Assembly: GCA_963732865.1 (NCBI GenBank)
Contig: CAVTBC010000003.1
Span: forward strand, 124,001-188,000
DNA length: 64,000 nucleotides
Source: JADLGL01 sp963732865
GTDB taxonomy: Bacteria > Pseudomonadota > Alphaproteobacteria > Rhizobiales > Kaistiaceae
Direction of reading: 5' to 3'
The notes under the pieces were generated by a model, which ran no database searches, was not told the origin of the DNA, and worked only from the letters and a program-made list of their open reading frames with translations. Position numbers and translations under genes: made by a program. Shown one piece after another: positions 1-9,968 of this stretch; position 1 is the stretch's first letter; each line of letters begins with the position of its first letter.

Positions 1-2
1 TC

Positions 3-1124
3 CGTGACATCCTCCACCGCCTCGCCGATCGCTGCCCGACGCGCGTCCTGCTTTGGCCCGTCCGGGTTCAGGGCGAAACGGCGGCCGCCGAAATCGCGGC
101 GGCGATTCGAGGCTTTGAGGCGCTGCCGGCGGACGGCGCGCTGCCTCGGCCCGACCTCATTATCGTCGCGCGTGGCGGCGGAAGCCTGGAAGATCTGTGG
201 CCGTTCAACGAGGAAATCGTCATCCGCGCTGCAGCGGATCTCACCATCCCGCTGATCTCGGCGATTGGTCATGAGACCGACACGACCCTCCTCGACCATG
301 TCGCCGACATCCGGGCGCCGACACCGACCGGGGCGGCCGAGATCGCCGTGCCGGTGCGGACGGAACTGATGGCGCGCACGGACTCCGCGATCTCCCGCTG
401 CCGCACGGCCATGTCGCGCCTCACCGAGCTGCGGCGCCGGGAACTGACCGGATTTGCCCGCGTCCTCCCCTCGGCCGATGACGTTCTCGCCCATCCGCGC
501 CGCGCGCTCGACGAGATCAGCAGCCGGCTGGCGCGCTCGCTGTCTGCCAACGCCTTTGCCCATCGCGCCCGGCTCGACCGCGTTGCCGCCGGGCTTTCGC
601 CCCTCGGTCTGTCACGGCTGTTGCAGCAGGGGCAGATGCGCATCAACACCACGGCCGGGCGCATGGCGCAGGCCTTGTCCGTCCATGCCGAACGGAAACG
701 CGCGGCCCTGGCGCTGCGCGCCAAGCGGCTGCGGCCGGAGCCGATCGAGGGCCGGCTTGCCGCAGCCGCCGCGCGCATGGCCGAACTCGACCGTCGGCGG
801 CAACAGGGCATTGGCCGACGTTTGCTGGCCTCCTGGCAGCGGCTGGAAGCGCTCGACAAGCTGCTGGACGCTTTTTCGCTGTCGAAGGAGAGCATCCTCC
901 AGCGCGGCTATGCGCTCGTCCACGGCGGCAACGGCGTCCTGTTCAGCAAGGCGGTCGACGTCCCGGCGGGCGGGGCGCTGGAACTGGAATTTGCCGATGG
1001 CCGCGTATCGGCGGTGGCCGGCATCGGGGCCGTCAGGCCGAAGCGGCCGCGGCGGCAGACGAAAGCGCCGGATCCCGGCCAGGGATCGCTGTTCGGCCCA
1101 CCCGCCTCCCCCGACGAACCGTGA
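3..1124 (+). CDS. xseA: Exodeoxyribonuclease VII large subunit (5' end outside window)
   Basis: Large, catalytic subunit of exonuclease VII, a cytoplasmic single-strand DNA exonuclease that works with XseB in repair. The frame is open from base 3, so the N-terminal OB-fold part is missing. The visible part carries the family hallmarks ARGGGSLEDLWPFNEE (about bases 168-215) and AIGHETDTTLLDHVADIRAP just after, the core of the nuclease domain. A long Arg/Ala/Leu-rich helical region follows, typical of the XseB-binding C-terminal part. The end is a basic linker (PKRPRRQTK) and a GSLF tail. It stands alone here and is followed by an outer-membrane protein gene on the same strand. The identification is firm; only the start is unknown. 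Confidence 0.95.
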   Translation, partial: RDILHRLADRCPTRVLLWPVRVQGETAAAEIAAAIRGFEALPADGALPRPDLIIVARGGGSLEDLWPFNEEIVIRAAADLTIPLISAIGHETDTTLLDHVADIRAPTPTGAAEIAVPVRTELMARTDSAISRCRTAMSRLTELRRRELTGFARVLPSADDVLAHPRRALDEISSRLARSLSANAFAHRARLDRVAAGLSPLGLSRLLQQGQMRINTTAGRMAQALSVHAERKRAALALRAKRLRPEPIEGRLAAAAARMAELDRRRQQGIGRRLLASWQRLEALDKLLDAFSLSKESILQRGYALVHGGNGVLFSKAVDVPAGGALELEFADGRVSAVAGIGAVRPKRPRRQTKAPDPGQGSLFGPPASPDEP

Positions 1125-1215
1125 TGGCAACATTTGTCGAGTGTGACGTGGACGCTATGGTATTGACGATCGATTTCGTTATGATTCAGCGATTCATGCT
1201 CGGCTGGGGGTTTCA

Positions 1216-1935
1216 ATGAAGATCAAGGTTTTTGCCGCCCTAGGGGCGCTGTTGGCCGCAACGCCGGCTCTGGCCGATGGCGGCATGGGCGGTATGGGCG
1301 CAACGCCCGGCTTCGACTGGAGCGGGTTCCGTTTCGGCGTTCACTCGGGCTACTTCATGGGCAGCGCCCTTGACGATTACACACCCGGATCGAGCTACAC
1401 CTTCCCGGCAAACGGCATCTTCGGCGGGTTCCACGCCGGCTATGATCACGCCTTCGGCCCGATTGTGGTCGGCCTTGAGGCGGAGTTCATGTGGTCGACC
1501 ATCCATGGCGACTATTCGAACGCCACCAACACCGGATCGGTCGACCATCATTGGGCGGGTTCGGTGAATGGCCGGGTCGGCTATGCCTTCGGCAACACGC
1601 TGCTCTACGTCACCGGCGGCATCAACTTCTCGAAGGTGACGACGGTGGCCGGTCCCACAGGCGGCCCCTATGATTCCGACTATCTGACGTTCCATTCCGG
1701 CCTCGTGCCGCATTACGGCAAGAATCTCGGTTTCGGCGTCGAGCACGGCTTCAGCCATGGCGTCTCGGCATTCGTCGAATATCGCTATGTCTTCATCGGC
1801 GACGAATCGATCAGCCTCGCCCCGACCTTTCCCGGCGACTCCCATTTCGTATCGATCGGCGGCAGCACGGTTCGCGTGGGCGTCACGCTCCATCTGGGCG
1901 GCGGCGGCCTGGGCTTGGGCATGGGTATGCACTAG
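1216..1935 (+). CDS. Outer-membrane beta-barrel (porin-like/OmpA-type) protein
   Basis: Secreted 239-residue protein with a clear Sec signal peptide (MKIKVFAALGALLAATPALA). A Gly-rich segment follows, then alternating aromatic/Gly strands typical of the small 8-stranded outer-membrane barrels of alphaproteobacteria: FGGFHAGYDHAFGPIVVGLE, GRVGYAFGNTLLYVTGG and VEYRYVFIGDE. The last strand ends in a Gly-rich, His-terminated tail rather than the usual terminal Phe. It is monocistronic and ends in a strong intrinsic terminator at 1968. I infer an outer-membrane location and a structural or immune-evasion role as in Omp25/Omp31 relatives; no ligand can be named. Confidence 0.85.
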   Translation: MKIKVFAALGALLAATPALADGGMGGMGATPGFDWSGFRFGVHSGYFMGSALDDYTPGSSYTFPANGIFGGFHAGYDHAFGPIVVGLEAEFMWSTIHGDYSNATNTGSVDHHWAGSVNGRVGYAFGNTLLYVTGGINFSKVTTVAGPTGGPYDSDYLTFHSGLVPHYGKNLGFGVEHGFSHGVSAFVEYRYVFIGDESISLAPTFPGDSHFVSIGGSTVRVGVTLHLGGGGLGLGMGMH

Positions 1936-1967
1936 ACGCCGAACGACAAAATCCGGACGTGCGATGG

Positions 1968-1992
1968 GGGCCCCGATTTCGGGGCCCTTTTT
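1968..1992 (+). terminator. Rho-independent terminator of the barrel gene
   Basis: An 8-bp perfect GC-rich stem (1968-1975 with 1980-1987) closes an ATTT loop and is followed at once by TTTTT (1988-1992). It lies 33 bases after the stop codon of the outer-membrane protein and just before the opposing tRNA-His gene. Confidence 0.9.
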
Positions 1993-2012
1993 CATTTTGC
2001 GATTGGAGAAGA

Positions 2013-2089
2013 TGGTACAGCTGGGTGGACTCGAACCGCCGACCTCCGGAGCCACAATCCGGCGCTCTAACCAACTGAGCTACAGCTGC
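2013..2089 (-). tRNA. tRNA-His (GTG), CCA encoded, no G-1
   Basis: On the minus strand the 77-base gene reads from G1 at 2089 to the encoded CCA at 2013-2015. The anticodon stem CCGGA/TCCGG closes loop TTGTGGC, giving anticodon GTG (His). The D arm AGCTCAGTTGGTTAGAGC and T loop TTCGAGT are canonical. The base 5' to G1 is T (2090 is A on the plus strand), so the normally universal extra G-1 of tRNA-His is not encoded. The acceptor stem starts with a G1:U72 pair and the discriminator is A73, not C73. This matches the variant tRNA-His of a subset of alphaproteobacteria. The T stem has one C51-A63 mismatch. Confidence 0.95.
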
Positions 2090-2286
2090 ATTGAAGTTCG
2101 GCGGGACGGTAGGGGCTCGGCGGATTCTTTTCAAGCGACACAAAGCCGCTTAACCGCGTTGCGAACCGGCGGCGGGTAAGCCCGGCCGCTGCCATGGACG
2201 CACCCGCCATTTGCCCATATTCATCTTTCGTTAGGCATCTGCGATCGGCAATTTGGGGGCGACCTGACGGATCGCCGGCGCGCTGA

Positions 2287-5091
2287 ATGAAGCGAAAAGG
2301 CCACTCTTATCTCGACCTCACGGCGCTGCCGGCCATTGGCGCGCTGCTGCTGGCGCCGCGTCCGGCTTGGCTGTGGCGCGCGGATGGCGGCGTGGTCCTG
2401 TGGGCGAACGCCGCCGGCGCGCGTTTTCTTGGCTTCGCGACGGTCGAGGATCTGCTGGGCAAGGACTTTGCCGGCGAACCGGCGCTGCTGCACGCCGGAG
2501 AGATCGCGGCCAACCTGACCGACACGCCGCAGATGGCACGGCCGGCCTTCGCCCGCGCCACCGGCATTGAAGAGATGTGGTGCCTGTGCAACCTGATGGC
2601 GCTCGACGACGGCACCGAAGCGCTCCTCATCGTTGCGACCGACGATGACGCAGCCGTCGATCCGCTCGCTGTCAGGGCCGGACGCCTCGTGCAGTCGATC
2701 GCCGGTAACGGCATGATCACGGCGCTCGCCCGGCCCGACGGCCGCATCCTTGCCGCCTCGGCGGGCTTCGGCGAGCTCGCCGACGGAGCGCGGATTATTG
2801 CCGCCTTGGCCGATGACATTCTTGCTGGCGGTCGGCGGCTGATGAAACGAAGCGAGACCTTCGGCGACGAGCAGCGGATTACCGGGGCCGCGGCGGCCGC
2901 CACGCCGGATGGCGCGGTCCTTTTGTTCATCTTCGGACCGGCGATCGAAGCTGCCGCACCGGTGCCCTCGCCGCCAACGCCAACCCTGACGGTCGTGACG
3001 ACGCCCGTGCAGACGGGCGCGGGCCGGCCGCAACGCTTCACCTTCAGTATCGACAAGGACCAGCAATTCGCTGCCCTGTCGCCGGAATTGCGCTCCGCCG
3101 TCGGCGAGGCGAATGCCGACATTCTCGGCCATAGCTGGGCGGACATCGCCGAGCGCTTCGATCTCGACCCAGCCGGCGCCATCGCCGGCGCGTTGGCGCG
3201 GCGGGACACCTGGAGCGGCGTCACCGTCCATTGGCCCACGGCCGAGGGAGACGAGCGCGCCGCGATCGACCTGACGGCCATCCCGAGCTTCAGTCGCGAC
3301 GGAACCTTCGAGGGCTTTCGCGGGTTCGGCGTCGTGCGGGCCGAACCGCGACCCGAACAAGACGCGCCCGCACCCTCCGCCGAACCGCGGCCGGAAGCGA
3401 AAGAGGAACCGCCGTCCAATGTCGTGCACCTCCATTCCGCCGATCGCGCCGAAGCCAGATCGACCGATCTGAGCGGTGATGAGCAGGATGCCTTCCGCCG
3501 GATCGCCGACGCGCTACGCGCCATCGGACGGAAGACGCCCCTCGACGAGAAACCCGACATTATCCCGCTGCAAGCGGAGGACGCCGAGCCGCCACCGGAA
3601 GTGACGGCTCCGCCGCCGCCCGCCTCCATCCCGGTCCGGCTCCTCGACCGCGTCCCGGTCGGCATCGTCGTGTTCCGCGAAGAGGCGGTCCTGTTCGCCA
3701 ACCGCGCGTTCCTCGACCGACTGGGCTATGCCGATGTCGCCTCGCTGGCTGCGGCCGGCGGCGTCGATGCGCTTTTCGCCGAGGCCGGCCCTCCCATGCT
3801 CGACGAGCGGGAGACGTCCTATCGCATCCCGTTGCGCCACGCCGACGGACGACAGATCGCCGCCGAAGCGCGGCTCCACGTCGTACCCTGGGCCGACGGA
3901 CCGGCGACCATGCTCTCGGTGCGGGATCCGGTGCTCCACGAGGGCGATCGCCGATTGGTCGACCAGCAGGCCGCCATGGCGCGGATCGATGAACTGGAGG
4001 CCGTGCTCGACACCGCGACCGACGGCACGATCGTGCTCGATGGGAGCGGACGGATCCTCAGCCTCAATCGTAGCGCCGAGGCCCTGTTCGGCGTCGAGGC
4101 GACGGACGTCCTCGGCAAACCGTTCACCGAGCTCCTCGCCGAGGAGAGCCGGAAATCTGCCGTTGACTACCTCGATGGGCTGGCGCGGAACGGCGTCGCC
4201 TCGGTGCTCAATGACGGCCGCGAAGTGATCGGCCGGACGCCGGCCGGGGGCCTCATCCCGCTCTTCATGACGATGGGGCGCCTGTCGGAGCGCAGCAAAT
4301 TCTGCGCGGTCCTGCGCGATATCACGCAATGGAAGAACGCCGAGGAAGAACTCGTCGCGGCCCGCCGCTCGGCGGAAATCGCCAATCAGCAGAAGTCGGA
4401 CTTTCTCGCCAAGATCAGCCACGAGATCCGCACGCCGCTCAACGCGATCATCGGCTTCTCCGACGTCATCATCGAGGAACAATTCGGCCCGATCGGCGTG
4501 GCCCGCTACCGCGAATATCTCAAGGATATCCGCCTGTCGGGCACGCATTTGATGAGTTTCATCAACGACCTGCTCGACCTTTCGAAGATTAAATCCGGCA
4601 AGCTCGATCTCAATTTCGCGGCCGTCTCGGTCAATCAGATCGTGCAGGAATGTGTGGCGTTGATGCAGCCGGAAGCGAACCGGCGCCGCGTCATCATCCG
4701 CACCAGCCTCGCCGACGACGTGCCCAAGGTCGTTGCCGATGAGCGGTCGCTCCGCCAGATCGTGCTGAACCTCCTTTCCAACGCGGTGAAGTTCAACGTC
4801 GCCGGCGGCCAGGTGATCGTCTCAACGGCGTTAGACCCCACCGGCGAAGTGGTTCTGCGCATCCGCGATACCGGCATCGGCATGTCGGAGAAGGAAGTCG
4901 AGACCGCGCTGAAGCCGTTCCAGCAGATCGCCACCGCCGGGCCGGCGCGGTTCGAGGGCACCGGACTGGGATTGCCTTTGACCAAGGCACTGGTCGAAGC
5001 CAACCGCGCCGCGTTCCTGATCGACAGCGCTCCCAATCAGGGCACGCTTGTGCGCATTAACTTCCCGATTGAACGGGTCCTGCAGAGCTGA
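2287..5091 (+). CDS. PAS-domain sensor histidine kinase, PdhS/PleC/DivJ-like
   Basis: A 934-residue hybrid of sensory domains and a kinase core, without convincing membrane segments, so probably cytoplasmic. There are degenerate PAS-like segments near the N terminus and around residues 455-560. A clear PAS domain (about 580-690) begins near ELEAVLDTATDGTIVLDGSG. The HisKA domain has KISHEIRTPLNAIIGF with phospho-acceptor His712, then the ATPase domain with the N box (IVLNLLSNAVKF), G1 (DTGIGM) and G2 (GTGLGLP). The stretch after the H box (EEQFGPIG, then YREYLKDI) is characteristic of the PdhS/PleC/DivJ kinases that control DivK and the cell cycle in Hyphomicrobiales. The kinase family is certain; the cell-cycle role is inferred from that motif. 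Confidence 0.9.
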   Translation: MKRKGHSYLDLTALPAIGALLLAPRPAWLWRADGGVVLWANAAGARFLGFATVEDLLGKDFAGEPALLHAGEIAANLTDTPQMARPAFARATGIEEMWCLCNLMALDDGTEALLIVATDDDAAVDPLAVRAGRLVQSIAGNGMITALARPDGRILAASAGFGELADGARIIAALADDILAGGRRLMKRSETFGDEQRITGAAAAATPDGAVLLFIFGPAIEAAAPVPSPPTPTLTVVTTPVQTGAGRPQRFTFSIDKDQQFAALSPELRSAVGEANADILGHSWADIAERFDLDPAGAIAGALARRDTWSGVTVHWPTAEGDERAAIDLTAIPSFSRDGTFEGFRGFGVVRAEPRPEQDAPAPSAEPRPEAKEEPPSNVVHLHSADRAEARSTDLSGDEQDAFRRIADALRAIGRKTPLDEKPDIIPLQAEDAEPPPEVTAPPPPASIPVRLLDRVPVGIVVFREEAVLFANRAFLDRLGYADVASLAAAGGVDALFAEAGPPMLDERETSYRIPLRHADGRQIAAEARLHVVPWADGPATMLSVRDPVLHEGDRRLVDQQAAMARIDELEAVLDTATDGTIVLDGSGRILSLNRSAEALFGVEATDVLGKPFTELLAEESRKSAVDYLDGLARNGVASVLNDGREVIGRTPAGGLIPLFMTMGRLSERSKFCAVLRDITQWKNAEEELVAARRSAEIANQQKSDFLAKISHEIRTPLNAIIGFSDVIIEEQFGPIGVARYREYLKDIRLSGTHLMSFINDLLDLSKIKSGKLDLNFAAVSVNQIVQECVALMQPEANRRRVIIRTSLADDVPKVVADERSLRQIVLNLLSNAVKFNVAGGQVIVSTALDPTGEVVLRIRDTGIGMSEKEVETALKPFQQIATAGPARFEGTGLGLPLTKALVEANRAAFLIDSAPNQGTLVRINFPIERVLQS

Positions 5092-5296
5092 AGGTTTCTT
5101 CGCCGGCTTAGCCCTTGCAGCGAAACGCGAATTGCCGCGCCGTTTAGAGCCGTTTCACATTGTACTTCTTCTAAGCTATTGAAATAACTATGCAATCTGT
5201 TGACTTGCCGGGACCGTCTTGGCAAGCATCGCGGCGGGATGGGGCTGCAATCCCTGACGGCGAGGCCTTGAACCTCGCCAAGTGGAGGAAGCGATC

Positions 5297-6358
5297 ATGT
5301 TGAAGCGACCCGGTCGGATCGCCGGAGTTATTGCATTTGCGTCCGTCGCACTTGCCGCGGCCGCCGTTCCGGCGGCCGCGCAATTCAACAACAACCCGAA
5401 CACGGTGAACGTCTATACGACGCGCGAGCCTGGGCTCGTGCTGCCGCTGTTCGATCTGTTCCAGGAAGAGACCGGGATCACCGTCCACACGGTCTATATC
5501 AGCCAGGGCGTTGCCGAACGGCTGACGGCCGAAGGCGAACACTCGCCTGCCGATCTCATCATGATGGTGGACTATGGCGAGCTGATGAACCTGGTCGACC
5601 GCGACCTGACGCAGCCGGTCCATTCCGACGTTCTCGACGAAATCATCCCGGCAAATCTGCGCGATCCGGGCGACCAATGGTTTGCGCTGTCGATCCGCGC
5701 CCGCGTCATCTACGCCTCGACGGACCCCGCCCGGGTGCCGGAGCAGGCGCTGACCTATGAGGATCTGGCCAAGCCCGAATGGAAGGGCCGGGTGTGCATC
5801 CGTTCGGGCCAACACCCCTACAACACGTCCTTGTTTGCGGCCTATATCGCCAAGCATGGCGAGGAGGCGACGCAGGAATATCTCACGGCCCTGCACGACA
5901 ATCTCGCCCGCACCGCCGGTGGTGGCGACCGCGACGGCGCCCGCGACATTCTTGCCGGCATCTGCGACGTCGCGGTGGGCAATTCCTACTATGTTGGGCT
6001 GATGCGGTCGGGCGCCGGCGGCGCCGAGCAGCAAGCCTGGGGCGATGCGATCCGCGTGATCCTGCCGACCTTCGATGACGGGCTCGGAACGCATGTCAAT
6101 GTTTCCGGAGCGGTCGTCGCCAAATACGCGCCGCACTACGACAATGCTGTCCGCCTGCTGGAGTTCCTGGTGTCGCCAGAAGCGCAGGACCTCTATGCGC
6201 GTGGCAATTTCGAATATCCGGTGCGGGCCGGCGTCGAGCTCGACCCGATCATCGCCAATCTGGGACAGCTGGTTATCGACCCGACGCCTGTGAGCGAAAT
6301 CACCCGCTACCGGACGATGGCCAGCCAGCTGGTCGACATTGTCGGTTTCGACAACTGA
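5297..6358 (+). CDS. Ferric-iron ABC transporter, periplasmic binding protein (FbpA-like)
   Basis: Periplasmic iron-binding protein of an Fbp/Afu-type Fe3+ importer. I choose the ATG at 5297: it has a strong Shine-Dalgarno (GGAGGAA, 5284-5290) and starts a normal signal peptide ending in VPAAAQ; an in-frame GTG lies at 5282. The mature part opens with VNVYTTREPGLVLPLFD, the usual first lobe of this family. The iron-ligand tyrosine pair is present as GNSYYVGLM (around residue 235). The permease gene follows with a short overlap. No ATPase gene follows, so a shared or distant ATPase must serve the system. Length (353 aa) fits the family. Confidence 0.9.
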   Translation: MLKRPGRIAGVIAFASVALAAAAVPAAAQFNNNPNTVNVYTTREPGLVLPLFDLFQEETGITVHTVYISQGVAERLTAEGEHSPADLIMMVDYGELMNLVDRDLTQPVHSDVLDEIIPANLRDPGDQWFALSIRARVIYASTDPARVPEQALTYEDLAKPEWKGRVCIRSGQHPYNTSLFAAYIAKHGEEATQEYLTALHDNLARTAGGGDRDGARDILAGICDVAVGNSYYVGLMRSGAGGAEQQAWGDAIRVILPTFDDGLGTHVNVSGAVVAKYAPHYDNAVRLLEFLVSPEAQDLYARGNFEYPVRAGVELDPIIANLGQLVIDPTPVSEITRYRTMASQLVDIVGFDN

Positions 6359-8058
6359 TCCGGCGCACGCGCAACTGACCGCCGGCGCACGGCGCCGGCC
6401 TCAGATGCAATGGCGCTGGCTGATCCCGGTCCTGGCGATTGCAGCGGCCGTGCTGTCGCCCGTCTTTGGCCTCTTGTGGTTCGCCGCCAAGGGGTCCGGC
6501 GATCTGTGGCCGCATCTCATCCAGAACGTACTGCCGACCGCAACGCGGACGACGATCATCCTGCTGCTCGGGGTCGGCGTCGTCGTCACCGTCATCGGTG
6601 TCGGAACCGCCTGGCTGATCGCCACTTACCGCTTTCCCGGACGCCGCTTCCTCGAATGGGCACTGCTCCTGCCGCTCGCGGTGCCGACCTATGTCATCGC
6701 CTACGCCTATCTCGACGTGATGCATCCGGTTGGGCCGGTGCAGACGTTCCTCCGCCACATCCTTGGCATCACCAATCCGCGCGACCTGTGGTTCCCTGAG
6801 GTCCGTTCGATGGGCGGCGCCATCTTCCTGCTCGGGCTAGTGCTGTTTCCCTATGTCTATCTGCCGGTGCGGGCGCTGTTCCTGATGCAGTCGGCGACGT
6901 TCCTCGAGGCCTCGCGCACACTCGGCGCCGGGCCTTTTTCGACTTTCGTGCGGATCGCTCTGCCGCTGGCGCGGCCGGCGGTCGTCGTCGGCCTCACCCT
7001 GTCGCTGCTGGAAGCGCTGAACGATATCGGCGCATCGGAGTTCCTCGGCATCCGCACGATGACGGTGTCGATCTACACCACCTGGGTGACCCGCAATTCG
7101 ATCGAAGGCGCGGCGCAGATCGCGCTGGTGATGATGGTGATCATCCTTGGCTTGCTGATGCTGGAACGCTGGGCGCGGCGACGGCAGCGCTATGTCGGCG
7201 GCGGCCAGCGTTCGCACCCGCCGGCACTCAAGCCGATCCACGGCTGGCGTGCGGCTGCGGCGATCATCGCCTGCGCTGCACCGCCCTTCTTCGGCTTCGG
7301 CGTGCCGGCGCTCTATCTGATCTATGCCGCGGCGACGCGCATCGCCGAGTTTGGCTGGCCGCCGGAGATCGGCGGGTGGATCGCGAGCACCGTGACGTTG
7401 GCGGCGATCGCCACCGTGGCGACGGTCGCAGTCGGCTTGTTCCTCGCCTATGCCGCGCGCGTCTTGAAGCGGCGTGTCGGCAACATCGCGATGCGGCTGG
7501 CGACGATCGGCTACGCCCTGCCCGGGAACGGTGTTGGCCGTCGGCCTGCTGATTCCCGTGGCGTCGCTCGACAATTGGATCAGCGACCGGCTCGATCAAT
7601 GGTTCGGCATTTCCGTCGGCCTGATCATTCTGGGTTCAGGCGCCGCACTCATCTTCGCCTATGTGCTGCGGTTCCTGCCGATCGCTGTCGGCAACGCCGA
7701 ATCCGGCTTCGCCAAGATCAGCCCTTCGCTCGACATGGCGGCGCGCAGCCTTGGCGCCGGCCCGTTGGAGACGGCGGCGCGGGTGCATCTGCCGATCCTC
7801 CGTCCGGCGCTGGCGGCCGGCGCGCTGATCGTCTTTGTCGACTGCATGAAGGAACTGCCGGCCACCCTCCTCCTGCGCCCGTTTGGCGTGGAGACGCTGT
7901 CGACGCAGCTCTTCGCCGAGGCCCAGCGCGGAACCTATGAAGTGGGCGCCGTGTCGGCGCTCGCCATCGTTCTGGTCGGGCTGATTCCGGTCATCCTCCT
8001 GGCGCGCACGACGGAAAGGGGATTCCGCTTCCGACCGGCGCCGAAGACTTCCGTCTAG
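6339..8058 (+). CDS. Iron ABC transporter permease (FbpB-like), one frameshift
   Basis: Inner-membrane permease with two fused BinDpD-type halves, the usual layout of FbpB (about 570 aa). The first half reads in one frame from a TTG at 6339 (alternative ATG 6405). The second half continues in the next frame from about 7530. The join is exact if one A of the AA at 7527-7528 is removed: the text then runs GYALPG-TVLAVGLLIP without loss. Both EAA-type loops are visible (EASRTLGAGPFSTFVRIALP and DMAARSLGAGPLETAARVHL). It overlaps the binding-protein gene by 20 bases if the TTG is used. No ATPase gene follows. I regard the shift as a likely sequence error; if real, the permease is broken. Confidence 0.85.
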
Positions 8059-8144
8059 GCCGATGGCTTGCCCCGCCTCCGATTCATCCTTATGCGAGGG
8101 ATCGGGACCGAGCGGGCCAGAGGGGCTGAGACCCAGTTGTTGCC

Positions 8145-9968
8145 ATGAAACGGCTGGCAATCATCTTTGCTGCCGTCATCATTTTGGTGGCCGGAATCCT
8201 CATTGTCGCGCCGAAGTTCATCCCTGATGAACTGGCCCGCGCCCGTATTGCTGAGCAGATCGAGCAGTGGATCGGCCGCCCGGTGACCTTCTCCGGCGAG
8301 CCCGTGATCTCGTTCTTTCCGCGCCCCACCGTGCGCCTCAACAATGTTGAGATCGAAGACGCCGATGGTTCGGGCAACACATTCATCAGCGTCGAGGAGC
8401 TCACCGGCACGGTTCGCTTGCTGCCGCTGATCTTCGGCCGCGTCGAAGTGAGCTCGTTCGAACTCGTCCGTCCGACTATCGCCCTTCGCGTCGACGAGGA
8501 CGGCAACTCCAATTGGACCTTCGCCGGGACGGTGGGGCAACGCGTTGATCAAGCCTTTGACGAAAGCGACAGCAATCCGCCCGACACCGATTTTGACGAG
8601 GTCGCGCTCGGTCGCTTCCGCATTGTCGACGGGACGGTCAGCCTGCAAGCACCCGACGCGCCCGTGGCGACAATCTCCGATGTCACGCTCGACATCTATT
8701 GGCCATCGACGGCGCGGCCGGCCACGGCCCGCGGATCGCTCACCTGGCGTGGCGAGCGCGTGGCCATTTCCGCGTCACTGACGGAGCCGCTCGAACTGAT
8801 CGCCGGACGACAATCGCTTGGCCATTTCACGGTCGGCGGTAATCCGATCCACATCGCCTTCGACGGCATGGTCGGACGGAACGACCTCGATTTCTCCTTC
8901 GAGGGCGACGTCGTCGTGGCGATGGATTCGCTCCGCAATGTCATCGATTGGACGGGCGCCGCGATCGGTGAAGCCGATACGCTCGCTGAAGCATCGATCT
9001 CCGGCCATGCGCGATGGGCGTGGCCGCTGCTGTCCTTCTCCGACGCCACGATGCAACTCGACGGAAACGCGGCCGATGGGGCATTCACCGTCGACTTCAG
9101 CGGTGACCGGGTCAACATTGTCGGGACGCTTGCGCTCAATGAGCTTGATCTGTCGCTCTACGCCGATTCCTTCCTCCACGACGTGCAGTCTCAAGGGGAT
9201 TGGAGCGACGTGGCGATCAGTCTGCCATTGTTCGATCATGTCGATGCCGACATCAGGATTTCCGCCGACCGGCTTGTTGTCGGCGAGACGCATCTGGAAG
9301 GCCTTGCCGCCTCCGCCATCGCCAATCACGGGGCAATCTCGCTGCGGCTGGGCGAGGCCGGATTCTATGGCGGTCGCATCCAGGCATCGCTGACCGCGCA
9401 ATATCAAGCGCCGCGTTTCAGCGCCCAGGCGCAGATGTCGCTGACCGGCGTTGACGCGCGCGCCGCCCTCACCGACCTCGTCGGCGTTTCGTCGATCACT
9501 GGCCGCGCCAGCGGCGATTTGTCGGTGACCGCAGACGGCAGCAGTTGGGGCGAACTCGTGCACGGGCTGACCGGCACATTGGCCGCCAACATCACGAATG
9601 GATCGATGGTCGGCATCGATCTCTCCCGCGCCGCGGCGACGCCGACGCCAACGGTCGATGCCGTGGCGACCGGCAGCGGCGAGACCGCCTTCAACAGCTT
9701 CGATGCCCGATTGTCCTTCTATGGCGGCCAGTTGATCGCAGACCAACTCGCCGCTACCGGACCTGACTTCGATCTCACCTTCGCCGGCTGGGGCTGGCTG
9801 ACACAGCCCGGGATCCACGGCAACGGCGTTGTCCACCTTCGCGACGGGACCAGTAACGAAATGCGATCTTTGCCATTCCTCCTGGAGGGGACCTGGGACA
9901 GACCCGAATTCGCCGACGATCCCGGCGCGCCCGGCTTCGATTCGGCCTCGGCGGCCACCGCGCCATGA
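8145..9968 (+). CDS. AsmA family protein
   Basis: A 607-residue envelope protein of the AsmA/YhdP-like group, anchored by one N-terminal membrane helix (LAIIFAAVIILVAGILIV). The AsmA N-domain text follows: the segment with ARIAEQIEQWIGRPVTFSGE and then FPRPTVRLNNVEI. The C-terminal part (IRISADRLVVGE, SGDLSVTADG, GSMVGIDLS) matches the AsmA C-terminal domain. Family members sit in the inner membrane with a long periplasmic beta-groove and are linked to phospholipid transport and outer-membrane assembly. The stop overlaps the glucokinase start by four bases (ATGA), so the two are probably translated together, although no functional link is obvious. Confidence 0.88.
   Translation: MKRLAIIFAAVIILVAGILIVAPKFIPDELARARIAEQIEQWIGRPVTFSGEPVISFFPRPTVRLNNVEIEDADGSGNTFISVEELTGTVRLLPLIFGRVEVSSFELVRPTIALRVDEDGNSNWTFAGTVGQRVDQAFDESDSNPPDTDFDEVALGRFRIVDGTVSLQAPDAPVATISDVTLDIYWPSTARPATARGSLTWRGERVAISASLTEPLELIAGRQSLGHFTVGGNPIHIAFDGMVGRNDLDFSFEGDVVVAMDSLRNVIDWTGAAIGEADTLAEASISGHARWAWPLLSFSDATMQLDGNAADGAFTVDFSGDRVNIVGTLALNELDLSLYADSFLHDVQSQGDWSDVAISLPLFDHVDADIRISADRLVVGETHLEGLAASAIANHGAISLRLGEAGFYGGRIQASLTAQYQAPRFSAQAQMSLTGVDARAALTDLVGVSSITGRASGDLSVTADGSSWGELVHGLTGTLAANITNGSMVGIDLSRAAATPTPTVDAVATGSGETAFNSFDARLSFYGGQLIADQLAATGPDFDLTFAGWGWLTQPGIHGNGVVHLRDGTSNEMRSLPFLLEGTWDRPEFADDPGAPGFDSASAATAP

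Noticed and set aside
1140..1200. TTGACG and TATGAT upstream of the barrel gene as a sigma-70 promoter
   Set aside because: The two boxes are only about 11 bases apart, too close for a normal promoter.
5160..5210. Irr-box-like TTCTAAGCTATTGAAA before the ferric-binding protein
   Set aside because: Only one half resembles the consensus and the spacing is wrong, so I do not list it.
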